The position numbers were made by a program, and so were the translations under genes. A DNA stretch of 9,321 nucleotides from Flavobacterium sp. (GTDB lineage: Bacteria > Bacteroidota > Bacteroidia > Flavobacteriales > Flavobacteriaceae). Shown in pieces: positions 1-6,718 of the stretch; the stretch's first letter is position 1; every line of letters starts with the position of its first letter. A model generated the notes under the pieces. The model searched no databases. It was not told where the DNA came from and saw only the letters and a program-made list of their open reading frames with translations. The stretch is taken from positions 1-9,321 of the forward strand of contig JAGORP010000087.1 in NCBI GenBank assembly GCA_018062725.1, in the 5' to 3' direction.

Positions 1-312
1 GTTTTTGCACCTTCCGCTGAATTATTTGTTCCAGACGCACTGGAAGGAAACACATTTAATAGCGGTACTTCTTTAGGAGCTGCATTAACAACCGGAATAG
101 CGGGTCTAATTCGTTCCTACTATCCAATACTCACTGCTGCAGAAGTAAAACAAATTTTACTTGACTCAAGTGTAAAATACGACCTAGAAGTGCAAGTGCC
201 TGGAGAAAAAGAAGGTACTTTAAAGCCTTTTAGTGAACTTTCAAAATCAGGAGGTGTCGTAAATGCTTATAATGCCCTGTTACTGGCAAAAAAATACAGT
301 AAGAAAAAATAA
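1..312 (+). CDS. S8 (subtilisin-like) serine peptidase, C-terminal fragment
   Basis: The 5' part lies outside the window; 103 residues and the stop are visible, reading from base 1. The fragment carries the end of a peptidase S8 domain: a FAPSAELF segment (compare the family's APG-x-x-I strand), then SGTS at residues 21-24, where Ser24 should be the catalytic nucleophile, then a helix (GIAGLIRSYYP, 32-42) and a TAAEVKQIL segment (44-52), all in the order expected for subtilases. The Asp and His of the triad are not visible. The usual motif after the Ser is M-A-x-P; here it is L-G-A-A, so the conserved proline (Pro225 of subtilisin BPN') is alanine. The protein ends about 50 residues after the S8 core with a Lys-rich tail and shows no type IX secretion C-terminal domain in the part seen. 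Subtilases of this kind are normally exported; export cannot be judged without the N-terminus. A strong terminator follows, so it is transcriptionally separate from the next gene. Confidence 0.85.
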   Translation, partial: VFAPSAELFVPDALEGNTFNSGTSLGAALTTGIAGLIRSYYPILTAAEVKQILLDSSVKYDLEVQVPGEKEGTLKPFSELSKSGGVVNAYNALLLAKKYSKKK

Positions 313-335
313 GCATCATTATCATATTACTTTGC

Positions 336-384
336 TTTACACCTGAAAGGTTTCAAAAACCGGTCAGGTGTAAATCTTTCTTTT
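336..384 (+). terminator. Rho-independent terminator of the S8 peptidase gene
   Basis: A perfect 11-bp inverted repeat (TTTACACCTGA at 336-346, TCAGGTGTAAA at 364-374) is extended inward, after a 2-nt A/G mismatch on each side, by GGTTT/AAACC closing a 3-nt CAA loop. A U-rich tract (TCTTTCTTTT, 375-384) follows on the plus strand. It lies 23 nt after the peptidase stop codon and well before the next promoter, so it should isolate the two transcription units. Confidence 0.85.
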
Positions 385-474
385 CAGCTAATCTTTTTTC
401 CCACTCTCCACTTCTAACTTCAAAACCTGTTAGCGTCCAGAACATACGAAAATGGTTATTAAAAAATAAAATCG

Positions 475-482
475 TAACTTTG
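475..482 (+). promoter_or_regulatory. Putative -7 promoter box for the polysaccharide operon
   Basis: TAACTTTG matches the Bacteroidetes -7 consensus TAnnTTTG exactly. No perfect TTG -33 element lies at the usual distance upstream; the nearest sequence is GGTTA around 454-458. Transcription would start at roughly 487-490, giving a leader of about 15 nt before the ATG at 504. The box lies between the preceding terminator and the first gene of the run, where a promoter is needed. Promoter activity is inferred from the match and position only. Confidence 0.6.
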
Positions 483-503
483 CAGGTTAGAAAAAATAAT
501 ATA

Positions 504-2189
504 ATGAAAGACATTAAGAACATTTCGCGCTCAAGAGCGCAAGAGTCGTCGGCAGCTATCGAACGACTGTACATTACCATGAGACATTTATTTAACAGAG
601 GTTTTTACAAACCAATGGGTGTTTCAGGAGAAACTTTAAGAGAAGCTTTATTAGCGCTTCGACCAGAAATTTACGGCTCTATTGCCGAAGAAAAAGTAGA
701 ATTAAACGGATTATTGTACGTAATCGAGCGTCTTCCCGTAGGGATCGAAGAATGCCGTTACATCAATTTAACTTCTGATGAAGGGTATTCCAATTCGCAT
801 TTTCAACCTATCGTTCCACCAAAACGTCGTAGAAATTGCTACCGTATTGATGACGAACAAATGAACGTAGAAATCACCCGAGGACGTTCGGATATCTACG
901 ATATTTTGACGCACTTAACTTTTATTTTCATCGAATCACACAAGATTAAAGACAGAGTGTTAGTAGATGAAGAAGGAAAAGTATCCCGCGATTGGGAAAA
1001 ATTAGCACAAGCTGCACTGCAAACCAAAAAACTAACCTTGATCGAAAAAGAGAAAGCGATGTCTCACATGGCCAACGTGTTGGGAAGAACATTTGCTGAG
1101 GTTAGAGATATTTATGACGATTTCGGAAATGCCGCTTCACCAGACCGATTCCTACACATCGTATATTGGTTAGGAAAAATTGCCATCGAAGAAGTGGTCG
1201 ATAACAACAAAAGAACCATCACGTTCAGTCCAATTTTAAGAGAGCGCTTAGGCCACCATATTTACGGAGATATCTGGGCAACCAGCATCAAAGAAGTATT
1301 GGCAAGCAATAATTTAATCGAACGACCAATCCACATCATCAGTGCCAACATGCACAGTGTGATGAACTCGGTGTTTGCACCGGCCGTTTTGGCAACCAAA
1401 TACAAAGGAAAAGGCGAATACCAAATTTACGAAGACCTATCAGCATCGGGAAGTAAAGACTTGCGTAAAAAAGTAGAAGATTATGCCTTGCAACACGGTA
1501 TGATTTCTTTACCAGACCAATCAGGTACCAACATCGATGTTCAAATATTTGATACTGCTAAGTTCGATTGGAAAAAAACAGCGTTCCCAACTGCTAAAAT
1601 CGGAAAACAAGCTCCGGTGTTAATCGTTATGGATTATGCCTTCGGTGAGCAAGCGTTTGAAACAATTGACGAGTTATTAAAACCCTATAAAGTAGAAAAG
1701 AAGAAAACATTTTTAAATGTAGAATCAGTTTCTATCATGGGGAAAGCCGGAATTTTAGAAGGTGGAAAAGGCGATATCATGATTGCTACGGCTCACGTTA
1801 ATGAAGGAACGGCCGATAATTATCCGTTTGAAAACCAATTAACCGGCGCCATGTTCGAAGGACACGATATTCCAGTATATGAAGGACCGATGATTACCGT
1901 TTTAGGAACATCGCTTCAAAACAGAGATTTGTTGAAATTCTTCCATGAATCGACTTGGGAAGCCATCGGACTAGAAATGGAAGGGGCGTATTATCAAAAA
2001 GCGATTCAATCGGCGTCTCGAATCCGTAAAAGTATCAATCCAGATGTGAAAGTTAGATACGCGTATTATGCTTCTGATAATCCTTTGGAAACAGGAAGTA
2101 CTTTAGCTTCTGGAGGTTTAGGAACCACAGGGGTAAAACCAACTTATTTGATTACCATCAAAATTTTAGAACAAATTTTTAACGTATAA
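504..2189 (+). CDS. Uncharacterised 561-aa protein with a nucleoside-phosphorylase-like C-terminal region
   Basis: I do not recognise a named gene. It resembles a conserved flavobacterial family of unknown function (I believe the one called DUF6909, not checked). The N-terminal half (about 1-270) is mostly helical and charged, with a basic PPKRRR stretch at 105-110, and matches nothing I know. The C-terminal half looks like the PNP/UDP phosphorylase fold: a Gly-rich segment (MGKAGILEGGKGD, 412-424) followed by the strand IMIAT, then EMEGAYY (491-497), which resembles the MEG/MEA ribose-binding signature, and a late ASDNP (523-527), where that family has its SD motif. A role in nucleoside or nucleotide cleavage, comparable in two-part layout to AMP nucleosidase, is inference. 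ATG 504 is chosen over an in-frame TTG at 480, because that TTG lies inside the promoter box and would not be transcribed. There is no signal peptide or membrane segment, so it is probably cytoplasmic. Its stop overlaps the rfbC start by 1 nt, implying co-translation with the sugar genes. Confidence 0.8.
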   Translation: MKDIKNISRSRAQESSAAIERLYITMRHLFNRGFYKPMGVSGETLREALLALRPEIYGSIAEEKVELNGLLYVIERLPVGIEECRYINLTSDEGYSNSHFQPIVPPKRRRNCYRIDDEQMNVEITRGRSDIYDILTHLTFIFIESHKIKDRVLVDEEGKVSRDWEKLAQAALQTKKLTLIEKEKAMSHMANVLGRTFAEVRDIYDDFGNAASPDRFLHIVYWLGKIAIEEVVDNNKRTITFSPILRERLGHHIYGDIWATSIKEVLASNNLIERPIHIISANMHSVMNSVFAPAVLATKYKGKGEYQIYEDLSASGSKDLRKKVEDYALQHGMISLPDQSGTNIDVQIFDTAKFDWKKTAFPTAKIGKQAPVLIVMDYAFGEQAFETIDELLKPYKVEKKKTFLNVESVSIMGKAGILEGGKGDIMIATAHVNEGTADNYPFENQLTGAMFEGHDIPVYEGPMITVLGTSLQNRDLLKFFHESTWEAIGLEMEGAYYQKAIQSASRIRKSINPDVKVRYAYYASDNPLETGSTLASGGLGTTGVKPTYLITIKILEQIFNV

Positions 2190-2740
2190 TGAACTTTATA
2201 GAAACCCATTTAAAAGGTTGTTTTATAATTGAACCTAAAGTTTTTCATGATGACCGCGGTTATTTCATGGAATGCTTTAATCAAAAAACATTTAATAACG
2301 GAATTGGTCAAGAGGTCACTTTTGTACAAGACAATCAATCATACTCTTCAAAAGGGGTGCTCCGCGGGCTGCATTATCAATGTGGCGATCATGCGCAAGC
2401 AAAATTGGTGCGTGTTTTAGAAGGGGAAGTATTGGATGTAGCTGTTGATTTGCGTCCTGATTCGGAAACGTACGGACAATCCTTTGCTATTTTACTTTCG
2501 GCCCAAAACCAAAAGCAATTATTTGTTCCAAGGGGTTTTGCACACGGATTTTTAGTAGTGAGTGAAACGGCAACTTTTTTCTATAAATGTGATAATTTTT
2601 ACAATAAAGAAAGTGAAGGAGGCGTGATGTTTAATGATCCTGAACTAGGTATTGATTGGAATTTTCCAGAGTCAGATTTGATTATTTCCGAAAAAGATCA
2701 AGTACTTCCATTACTTAAAAACGCCAAAAAAGTATGGTAG
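2189..2740 (+). CDS. rfbC: dTDP-4-dehydrorhamnose 3,5-epimerase (RmlC)
   Basis: This cytoplasmic cupin enzyme converts dTDP-4-keto-6-deoxy-glucose to dTDP-4-keto-L-rhamnose, step three of dTDP-L-rhamnose synthesis. Its 183 residues match the family length. Visible signatures are FHDDRGYF (19-26), VLRGLHYQ (57-64) with the catalytic His62 and substrate-binding Arg59, Lys72, DVAVDLR (83-89), PRGFAHGF (114-121), Tyr132 in FFYKCD, and Asp170. These positions correspond, one residue shifted, to His63, Tyr133 and to Asp170 of the Salmonella RmlC active site, so the enzyme looks intact. The start ATG overlaps the stop of the upstream gene by 1 nt (TAATG), and the end overlaps rfbD by 7 nt. The sequence is close to canonical RmlC, so epimerases for other 6-deoxy sugars are less likely. 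Confidence 0.95.
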   Translation: MNFIETHLKGCFIIEPKVFHDDRGYFMECFNQKTFNNGIGQEVTFVQDNQSYSSKGVLRGLHYQCGDHAQAKLVRVLEGEVLDVAVDLRPDSETYGQSFAILLSAQNQKQLFVPRGFAHGFLVVSETATFFYKCDNFYNKESEGGVMFNDPELGIDWNFPESDLIISEKDQVLPLLKNAKKVW

Positions 2741-3591
2741 TTTTAGTCACAGGCGCCTCAGGACAGTTAGGACAATCGTTGCAATTCATTGCACCAAAGT
2801 ATTCGGATATTCAGTTTATTTTTGCTTCTTCTTCCGATTTGGATATTACCAATCCGGAACGTGTGACTTCTTTTTTCGAAACCAATACCATTGATTTTTG
2901 TATCAACACCGCCGCCTATACCGCAGTCGATAAAGCCGAAACAGAAGTTGAAAAAGCGCATTTGGTAAATGTTGTTGGACCCAAGAATCTGGCGATAGCT
3001 TGTCAGAAATCAGGAACAACGTTGGTTCATATTTCGACCGATTTTGTGTTTGATGGAGAAGGAAATACTCCGTATACTGAAGACCAACCCACCAACCCAA
3101 TTGGAGTGTATGGTCAAACCAAACTAGAGGGAGAAATCGAAGTTGTTAACAATTGCCAAAAGCATTTCATCATTAGAACCTCTTGGGTGTATTCTCAATT
3201 TGGAAACAATTTTATGAAAACCATGTTGCGATTGGCACAAGATAGAACGGAATTGAATGTTGTGGCCGACCAAACAGGAACGCCTACCAATGCGGTCGAT
3301 TTAGCAGAAGTAATTTTGAAAATGATTGCATCCAACATCCAACACCCATCATCTAACTGTTACGGAATCTACAACTTCAGTAACGAAGGCATCTGTTCAT
3401 GGTATGATTTTGCCAAAGAAATTTTCAGAATCAATAAGGTTGAAATCAAGGTAAATCCCATCCCAACAGAAGCCTATCCAACTCCAGCTAAAAGACCAAA
3501 ATACAGTGTGTTGGATAAGAGTAAAATAAAGAATACCTTTAAAATAGAAATCAAATCGTGGCAAGAGGCATTGCTACAAACTAAAATATAA
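2734..3591 (+). CDS. rfbD: dTDP-4-dehydrorhamnose reductase (RmlD)
   Basis: This extended short-chain dehydrogenase reduces dTDP-4-keto-L-rhamnose to dTDP-L-rhamnose with NAD(P)H, the last step of the pathway. Its 285 residues are typical. A Rossmann glycine motif, GASGQLG (7-13), comes right after the N-terminal strand. The catalytic set is STD (101-103) with Tyr126 and Lys130 in YGQTK. Family signatures RTSWVY (148-153), DQTGTPT (179-185) and RPKYSVLD (254-261) follow in order. The ATG at 2734 lies inside the end of rfbC (7-nt overlap, ATGGTAG), which implies translational coupling. Nothing is missing from the active site. The product should supply L-rhamnose for surface glycan, together with RmlA and RmlB encoded outside this window. 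Confidence 0.95.
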   Translation: MVVLVTGASGQLGQSLQFIAPKYSDIQFIFASSSDLDITNPERVTSFFETNTIDFCINTAAYTAVDKAETEVEKAHLVNVVGPKNLAIACQKSGTTLVHISTDFVFDGEGNTPYTEDQPTNPIGVYGQTKLEGEIEVVNNCQKHFIIRTSWVYSQFGNNFMKTMLRLAQDRTELNVVADQTGTPTNAVDLAEVILKMIASNIQHPSSNCYGIYNFSNEGICSWYDFAKEIFRINKVEIKVNPIPTEAYPTPAKRPKYSVLDKSKIKNTFKIEIKSWQEALLQTKI

Positions 3592-3593
3592 AG

Positions 3594-4577
3594 ATGAAAA
3601 GAATTTTAATCACCGGAGCAGCAGGATTTTTAGGATCGCATTTGTGTGATCGTTTTATCAAAGAAGGTTATTTTGTAATCGGAATGGATAATTTGATAAC
3701 GGGCGATTTAAAAAACATCGAGCACTTGTTTAAATTGGAAAATTTTGAATTTTACCATCATGATGTATCCAAATTTGTTCACGTTCCTGGTGATTTAGAT
3801 TATATTTTACATTTTGCTTCACCTGCCAGTCCAATCGATTATTTAAAAATTCCGATTCAAACCTTAAAAGTTGGATCTTTAGGTACGCATAATTTATTAG
3901 GATTAGCGCGTGTTAAAAAAGCCCGAATTCTTATTGCGTCTACTTCAGAAGTTTATGGTGATCCGCTTGTACATCCTCAAACAGAAGATTATTTCGGTAA
4001 TGTAAATACCATAGGCCCAAGAGGTGTGTATGACGAAGCCAAACGTTTTCAAGAGTCAATCACTATGGCCTACCATCGTTTTCACGGATTAGAAACGCGT
4101 ATTGTTCGTATTTTTAATACCTACGGACCGAGAATGCGTCTGAATGACGGACGTGTAATTCCAGCGTTTATTGGACAAGCCTTGCGTGGTGAAGATTTGA
4201 CCATTTTTGGTGACGGAATGCAAACCCGCTCGTTTTGTTATGTGGATGATCAAGTAGAAGGAATTTATCGTTTACTACTTTCCGATTATGTGTATCCAGT
4301 AAACATTGGAAATCCAGACGAAATTACCATCAAAGATTTTGCCGAAGAAATCATCAAGTTAACCGGTACCAATCAGAAAATTGTGTACCACCCACTTCCT
4401 GAAAATGATCCGTTACAACGTCAACCGAATACTACAAGAGCCAAAGAAATTTTAGGCTGGGAGGCTAAAGTGTCCCGTAGCGAAGGAATGAAGTTGACTT
4501 ATGACTATTTCAAATCTCTTTCCAGCGAAGATTTACTTAAAGAAGAACACAAAGATTTTAAAGATTTTATCAAATAA
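3594..4577 (+). CDS. UDP-glucuronate decarboxylase-type NAD-dependent sugar epimerase/dehydratase (UXS-like)
   Basis: This is an extended SDR of 327 residues. It has TGAAGFLG (7-14) for NAD binding, HFASPASP (73-80), STSEVYGD (116-123) with the Glu119 that is characteristic of UDP-glucuronate decarboxylases, and the catalytic Tyr146 and Lys150 in [15 protein letters not shown] (175-181) and [14 protein letters not shown] (206-219) follow. [15 protein letters not shown] and YDEAKR separate it from RmlB (HLAAESHVD, YAASKA) and from GalE. The expected reaction is UDP-glucuronate to UDP-xylose via a 4-keto intermediate, in the cytoplasm. The last 20 or so residues form a charged tail ([12 protein letters not shown]). 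It begins 2 nt after rfbD. UDP-glucose dehydrogenase, which would supply the substrate, is not in the window. The subfamily call is strong from motifs; the exact product is inferred. Confidence 0.88.
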   Translation: MKRILITGAAGFLGSHLCDRFIKEGYFVIGMDNLITGDLKNIEHLFKLENFEFYHHDVSKFVHVPGDLDYILHFASPASPIDYLKIPIQTLKVGSLGTHNLLGLARVKKARILIASTSEVYGDPLVHPQTEDYFGNVNTIGPRGVYDEAKRFQESITMAYHRFHGLETRIVRIFNTYGPRMRLNDGRVIPAFIGQALRGEDLTIFGDGMQTRSFCYVDDQVEGIYRLLLSDYVYPVNIGNPDEITIKDFAEEIIKLTGTNQKIVYHPLPENDPLQRQPNTTRAKEILGWEAKVSRSEGMKLTYDYFKSLSSEDLLKEEHKDFKDFIK

Positions 4578-4580
4578 TAA

Positions 4581-5939
4581 ATGTCTAAAGGCAGGTATTC
4601 TAAATATATTCGACCCATAAGTATTGCTTTGGATTTTTTAGTCCTTACTATTTTGGTAAAAATATTTTTGAACAATTTTGCCCAAAAAACGAATTTATTT
4701 ATTGGATATCAGTTAATTTCTTGGACGGTAATCGCTTATTTTACAGGATTTTATGAGGTGTATCGCTTTACCAAACCCGCAGAAATTTTAGCCAAATTGG
4801 TCAAGCAATTTATTCTTTTTACATTAGTAGTGATTGCTTATTTTACGGTAGTAAGGGAAATAGTTGCCAGTTTTATAACCTTGTCTTACTTTATCGGTTT
4901 TGCCTTTTTATACATTACGTTATTTAAAGGATTGTTGTTTTATTACTTAAAAAAATACCGAATAATTTTAGGTGGAAATTATCGTAATGCCATCATCATC
5001 GGCCATACAGAAAGCGCTAGAAATCTTCAAAATTTATTCGACACAAGACCCGATTATGGCTATCGTTTTAAAGGTTTTTTTTCTGATAAAATTAAAAATG
5101 ATGCGATTGTTGGAAATGTAGAAGAGATTGAAAATTTTGTGGTCCAAAATAAAATTGATGACATTTATTGCGTGCTCAAAGAACTCACTGACGAACAAAT
5201 GAAAAAACTAGTAGAGTTTGCCGATTATCAGCAATGTACGATCAAGTTTATTCCCGAATCAGATGAAATTTATGCTAAAAATTTAGTCGTTGACTATTAT
5301 GAGTTTTTCCCCATATTATCTTTAAAAAGGTCGCCACTAAATGAATTATTTAACAAAGCCGTTAAGCGCACCTTTGATATTATTTTTTCGCTTTTGATGA
5401 TTGTTTTAGTCCTTTCTTGGTTAATTCCTTTAATCGCAATTTTGATTAAATTAGAGTCAAGAGGGCCCATATTTTTCAAACAAGGAAGACCAGGACGCCA
5501 TCAAGATGAATTTCATTGTTATAAATTTCGTTCCATGCGAATAAATAGCAAGACAGAAGAAATGACCACCAAAAATGACCCGAGAGTGACCAAAATTGGT
5601 GCTTTTTTACGTCGTACCAGTTTAGATGAAATGCCTCAATTTTTTAACGTACTGTTTGGAGAAATGTCAATTGTTGGACCCAGACCTCACTTGTGGAGTC
5701 ACAACAACGAATACCAAAAGAAAATTAAAAAATATAATGTTCGTCTTCATGTTAGACCCGGAATTACAGGACTCGCTCAGGTAAAAGGCTATCGCGGTGA
5801 AATAGAAACCGATGAAGAAATGATCAACCGAATAAAATTTGATGTGTTTTATATTGAAAACTGGTCTTTTTTTCTCGACATCAAAATTATTGTTTTGACG
5901 GTAATTAACATCTTTAAAGGACAAGATAAAGCCTATTAA
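4581..5939 (+). CDS. Exopolysaccharide polyprenyl glycosylphosphotransferase (initiating sugar-1-phosphate transferase)
   Basis: This inner-membrane enzyme transfers a sugar-1-phosphate from a UDP-sugar to undecaprenyl phosphate, starting glycan assembly. Its 452 residues follow the polyisoprenyl-phosphate hexose-1-phosphate transferase plan. Four N-terminal membrane segments (about 13-31, 40-58, 71-90, 97-119) are followed by a soluble Rossmann-like domain (about 130-245) and a C-terminal bacterial sugar transferase domain with one hydrophobic membrane-associated helix (about 264-287). Catalytic-domain signatures are KQGRPGR (300-306), KFRSM (315-319), the Asp349-Glu350 dyad in SLDEMPQ, VGPRP (365-369) and RPGITGLAQV (392-401). 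The dyad Asp is the expected nucleophile, by analogy with PglC. The substrate cannot be read from sequence; glucose or galactose phosphate is typical of the class. The gene before it ends with tandem TAA TAA codons (4575-4580) directly abutting this ATG, and the next gene starts immediately after its stop. Confidence 0.93.
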   Translation: MSKGRYSKYIRPISIALDFLVLTILVKIFLNNFAQKTNLFIGYQLISWTVIAYFTGFYEVYRFTKPAEILAKLVKQFILFTLVVIAYFTVVREIVASFITLSYFIGFAFLYITLFKGLLFYYLKKYRIILGGNYRNAIIIGHTESARNLQNLFDTRPDYGYRFKGFFSDKIKNDAIVGNVEEIENFVVQNKIDDIYCVLKELTDEQMKKLVEFADYQQCTIKFIPESDEIYAKNLVVDYYEFFPILSLKRSPLNELFNKAVKRTFDIIFSLLMIVLVLSWLIPLIAILIKLESRGPIFFKQGRPGRHQDEFHCYKFRSMRINSKTEEMTTKNDPRVTKIGAFLRRTSLDEMPQFFNVLFGEMSIVGPRPHLWSHNNEYQKKIKKYNVRLHVRPGITGLAQVKGYRGEIETDEEMINRIKFDVFYIENWSFFLDIKIIVLTVINIFKGQDKAY

Positions 5940-6692
5940 ATGAACGAATTGGTATCCATCATCACACCAACCTATAATTCGGCGAAGTACATTGCCGAAA
6001 CCATTCAATCGGTACAAAAACAAACTTACCGTCATTGGGAAATGCTCATTGTTGACGATTGTTCTACCGACGCAACGGTGTCAATTATAGAACAGTTTAT
6101 GGAAGACGACCATCGGATTCATCTTGTGAAACTGAATAAAAATTCGGGGGCTTCCAAAGCTAGAAATGAAGCCATAAAATTGGTTTCTGGCGATTTTATG
6201 ACGTTTTTGGATGCAGATGATATTTGGTTTCCCGACTTTATTCAAAACAGTATTACTACCATAAAAAATACTGGAATCAATTTCGTTTTTTCATCTTATC
6301 GACGATCAAATGAAAATTTAGAATTCGTTTATTCCGACTTCATCGTTCCTGAAAAAGTTACCTATACTGATATTCTTAAAACCAATTCGATAAGCTGTTT
6401 GACCGCTTTTATCAATGTGAAAGTGTTAGGTGTAAAGCAAATGCCCGATATTTTAAAAAGGCAGGATATGGGACTTTGGCTTAAATACCTAAAAGAAATT
6501 CCCTTTGCCTACGGAATCAAAGAACCTAAAGCGATTTATCGAATTCGTGAAAATTCGCTTTCCCGAAACAAAAAAAACTTGCTAAAATACCAATGGCAAT
6601 TTTATAGAGAAGTGGAAAAACTTTCGATTATCCAATCAATTTATTACATGTTACAATGGATGGTGCGAGGTTTTTTGAAATACCGAAATTAA
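5940..6692 (+). CDS. GT2-family glycosyltransferase
   Basis: This is a GT-A-fold inverting glycosyltransferase of 250 residues that should add a sugar to the lipid-linked intermediate on the cytoplasmic face. SIITPTYNSAKYI (6-18) is the nucleotide-binding start; VDDCSTD (38-44) holds the Asp pair that binds the nucleotide. SGASKARNEAI (69-79) follows, then DADDIW (91-96) with the metal-binding DxD. RQDMGLWLKYL (174-184) matches the family's EDxxLW segment and places Asp176 as the likely catalytic base. YRIRENSLS (200-208) is typical of the C-terminal end of these enzymes. There is no clear transmembrane helix; the C-terminal helix (about 229-246) is amphipathic and may associate with the membrane. 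Donor and acceptor cannot be predicted. The ATG directly follows the upstream TAA with no spacer. The stop codon shares TTAA with the stop of the convergent gene. Confidence 0.92.
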   Translation: MNELVSIITPTYNSAKYIAETIQSVQKQTYRHWEMLIVDDCSTDATVSIIEQFMEDDHRIHLVKLNKNSGASKARNEAIKLVSGDFMTFLDADDIWFPDFIQNSITTIKNTGINFVFSSYRRSNENLEFVYSDFIVPEKVTYTDILKTNSISCLTAFINVKVLGVKQMPDILKRQDMGLWLKYLKEIPFAYGIKEPKAIYRIRENSLSRNKKNLLKYQWQFYREVEKLSIIQSIYYMLQWMVRGFLKYRN

Positions 6693-6718
6693 ATCAACGA
6701 TTGAAATTGTTTTAATTT
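6686..6718. terminator. Possible weak bidirectional terminator at the convergent gene ends
   Basis: AAATTAAA (6686-6693) and TTTAATTT (6711-6718) form an 8-bp inverted repeat around a 17-nt loop that itself contains a small TCAA/TTGA hairpin (6694-6697, 6701-6704). The right arm supplies a U-rich run on the plus transcript, and the left arm supplies one on the minus transcript. The outer stem has only A-T pairs, so it would be weak. It is listed because no better terminator is visible between the two convergent genes. Confidence 0.25.

Noticed and set aside
414..433. CTAAC/GTTAG 5-bp inverted repeat with 10-nt loop upstream of the operon promoter
   Set aside because: Too short to distinguish from chance and with no U-tract or known operator resemblance.
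480..503. In-frame TTG at 480 as the start of the 561-aa protein
   Set aside because: It overlaps the TAACTTTG -7 box, so it would lie upstream of the predicted transcription start; ATG 504 gives a natural N-terminus.
353..580. Minus-strand open frame of 75 codons near the operon promoter
   Set aside because: It covers the terminator, the promoter region and the start of the 561-aa gene in antisense; no recognisable motif.
3594..4577. Reading this gene as rmlB, completing a rhamnose cluster
   Set aside because: The active-site motifs are TSEVYGDP and YDEAKR with FASPASP, which are UDP-glucuronate decarboxylase signatures; the RmlB signatures are absent.
5667..6035. Minus-strand open frame of 122 codons across the sugar transferase/glycosyltransferase junction
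   Set aside because: It is antisense to two well-supported genes and has no domain; most likely a shadow of their codon use.
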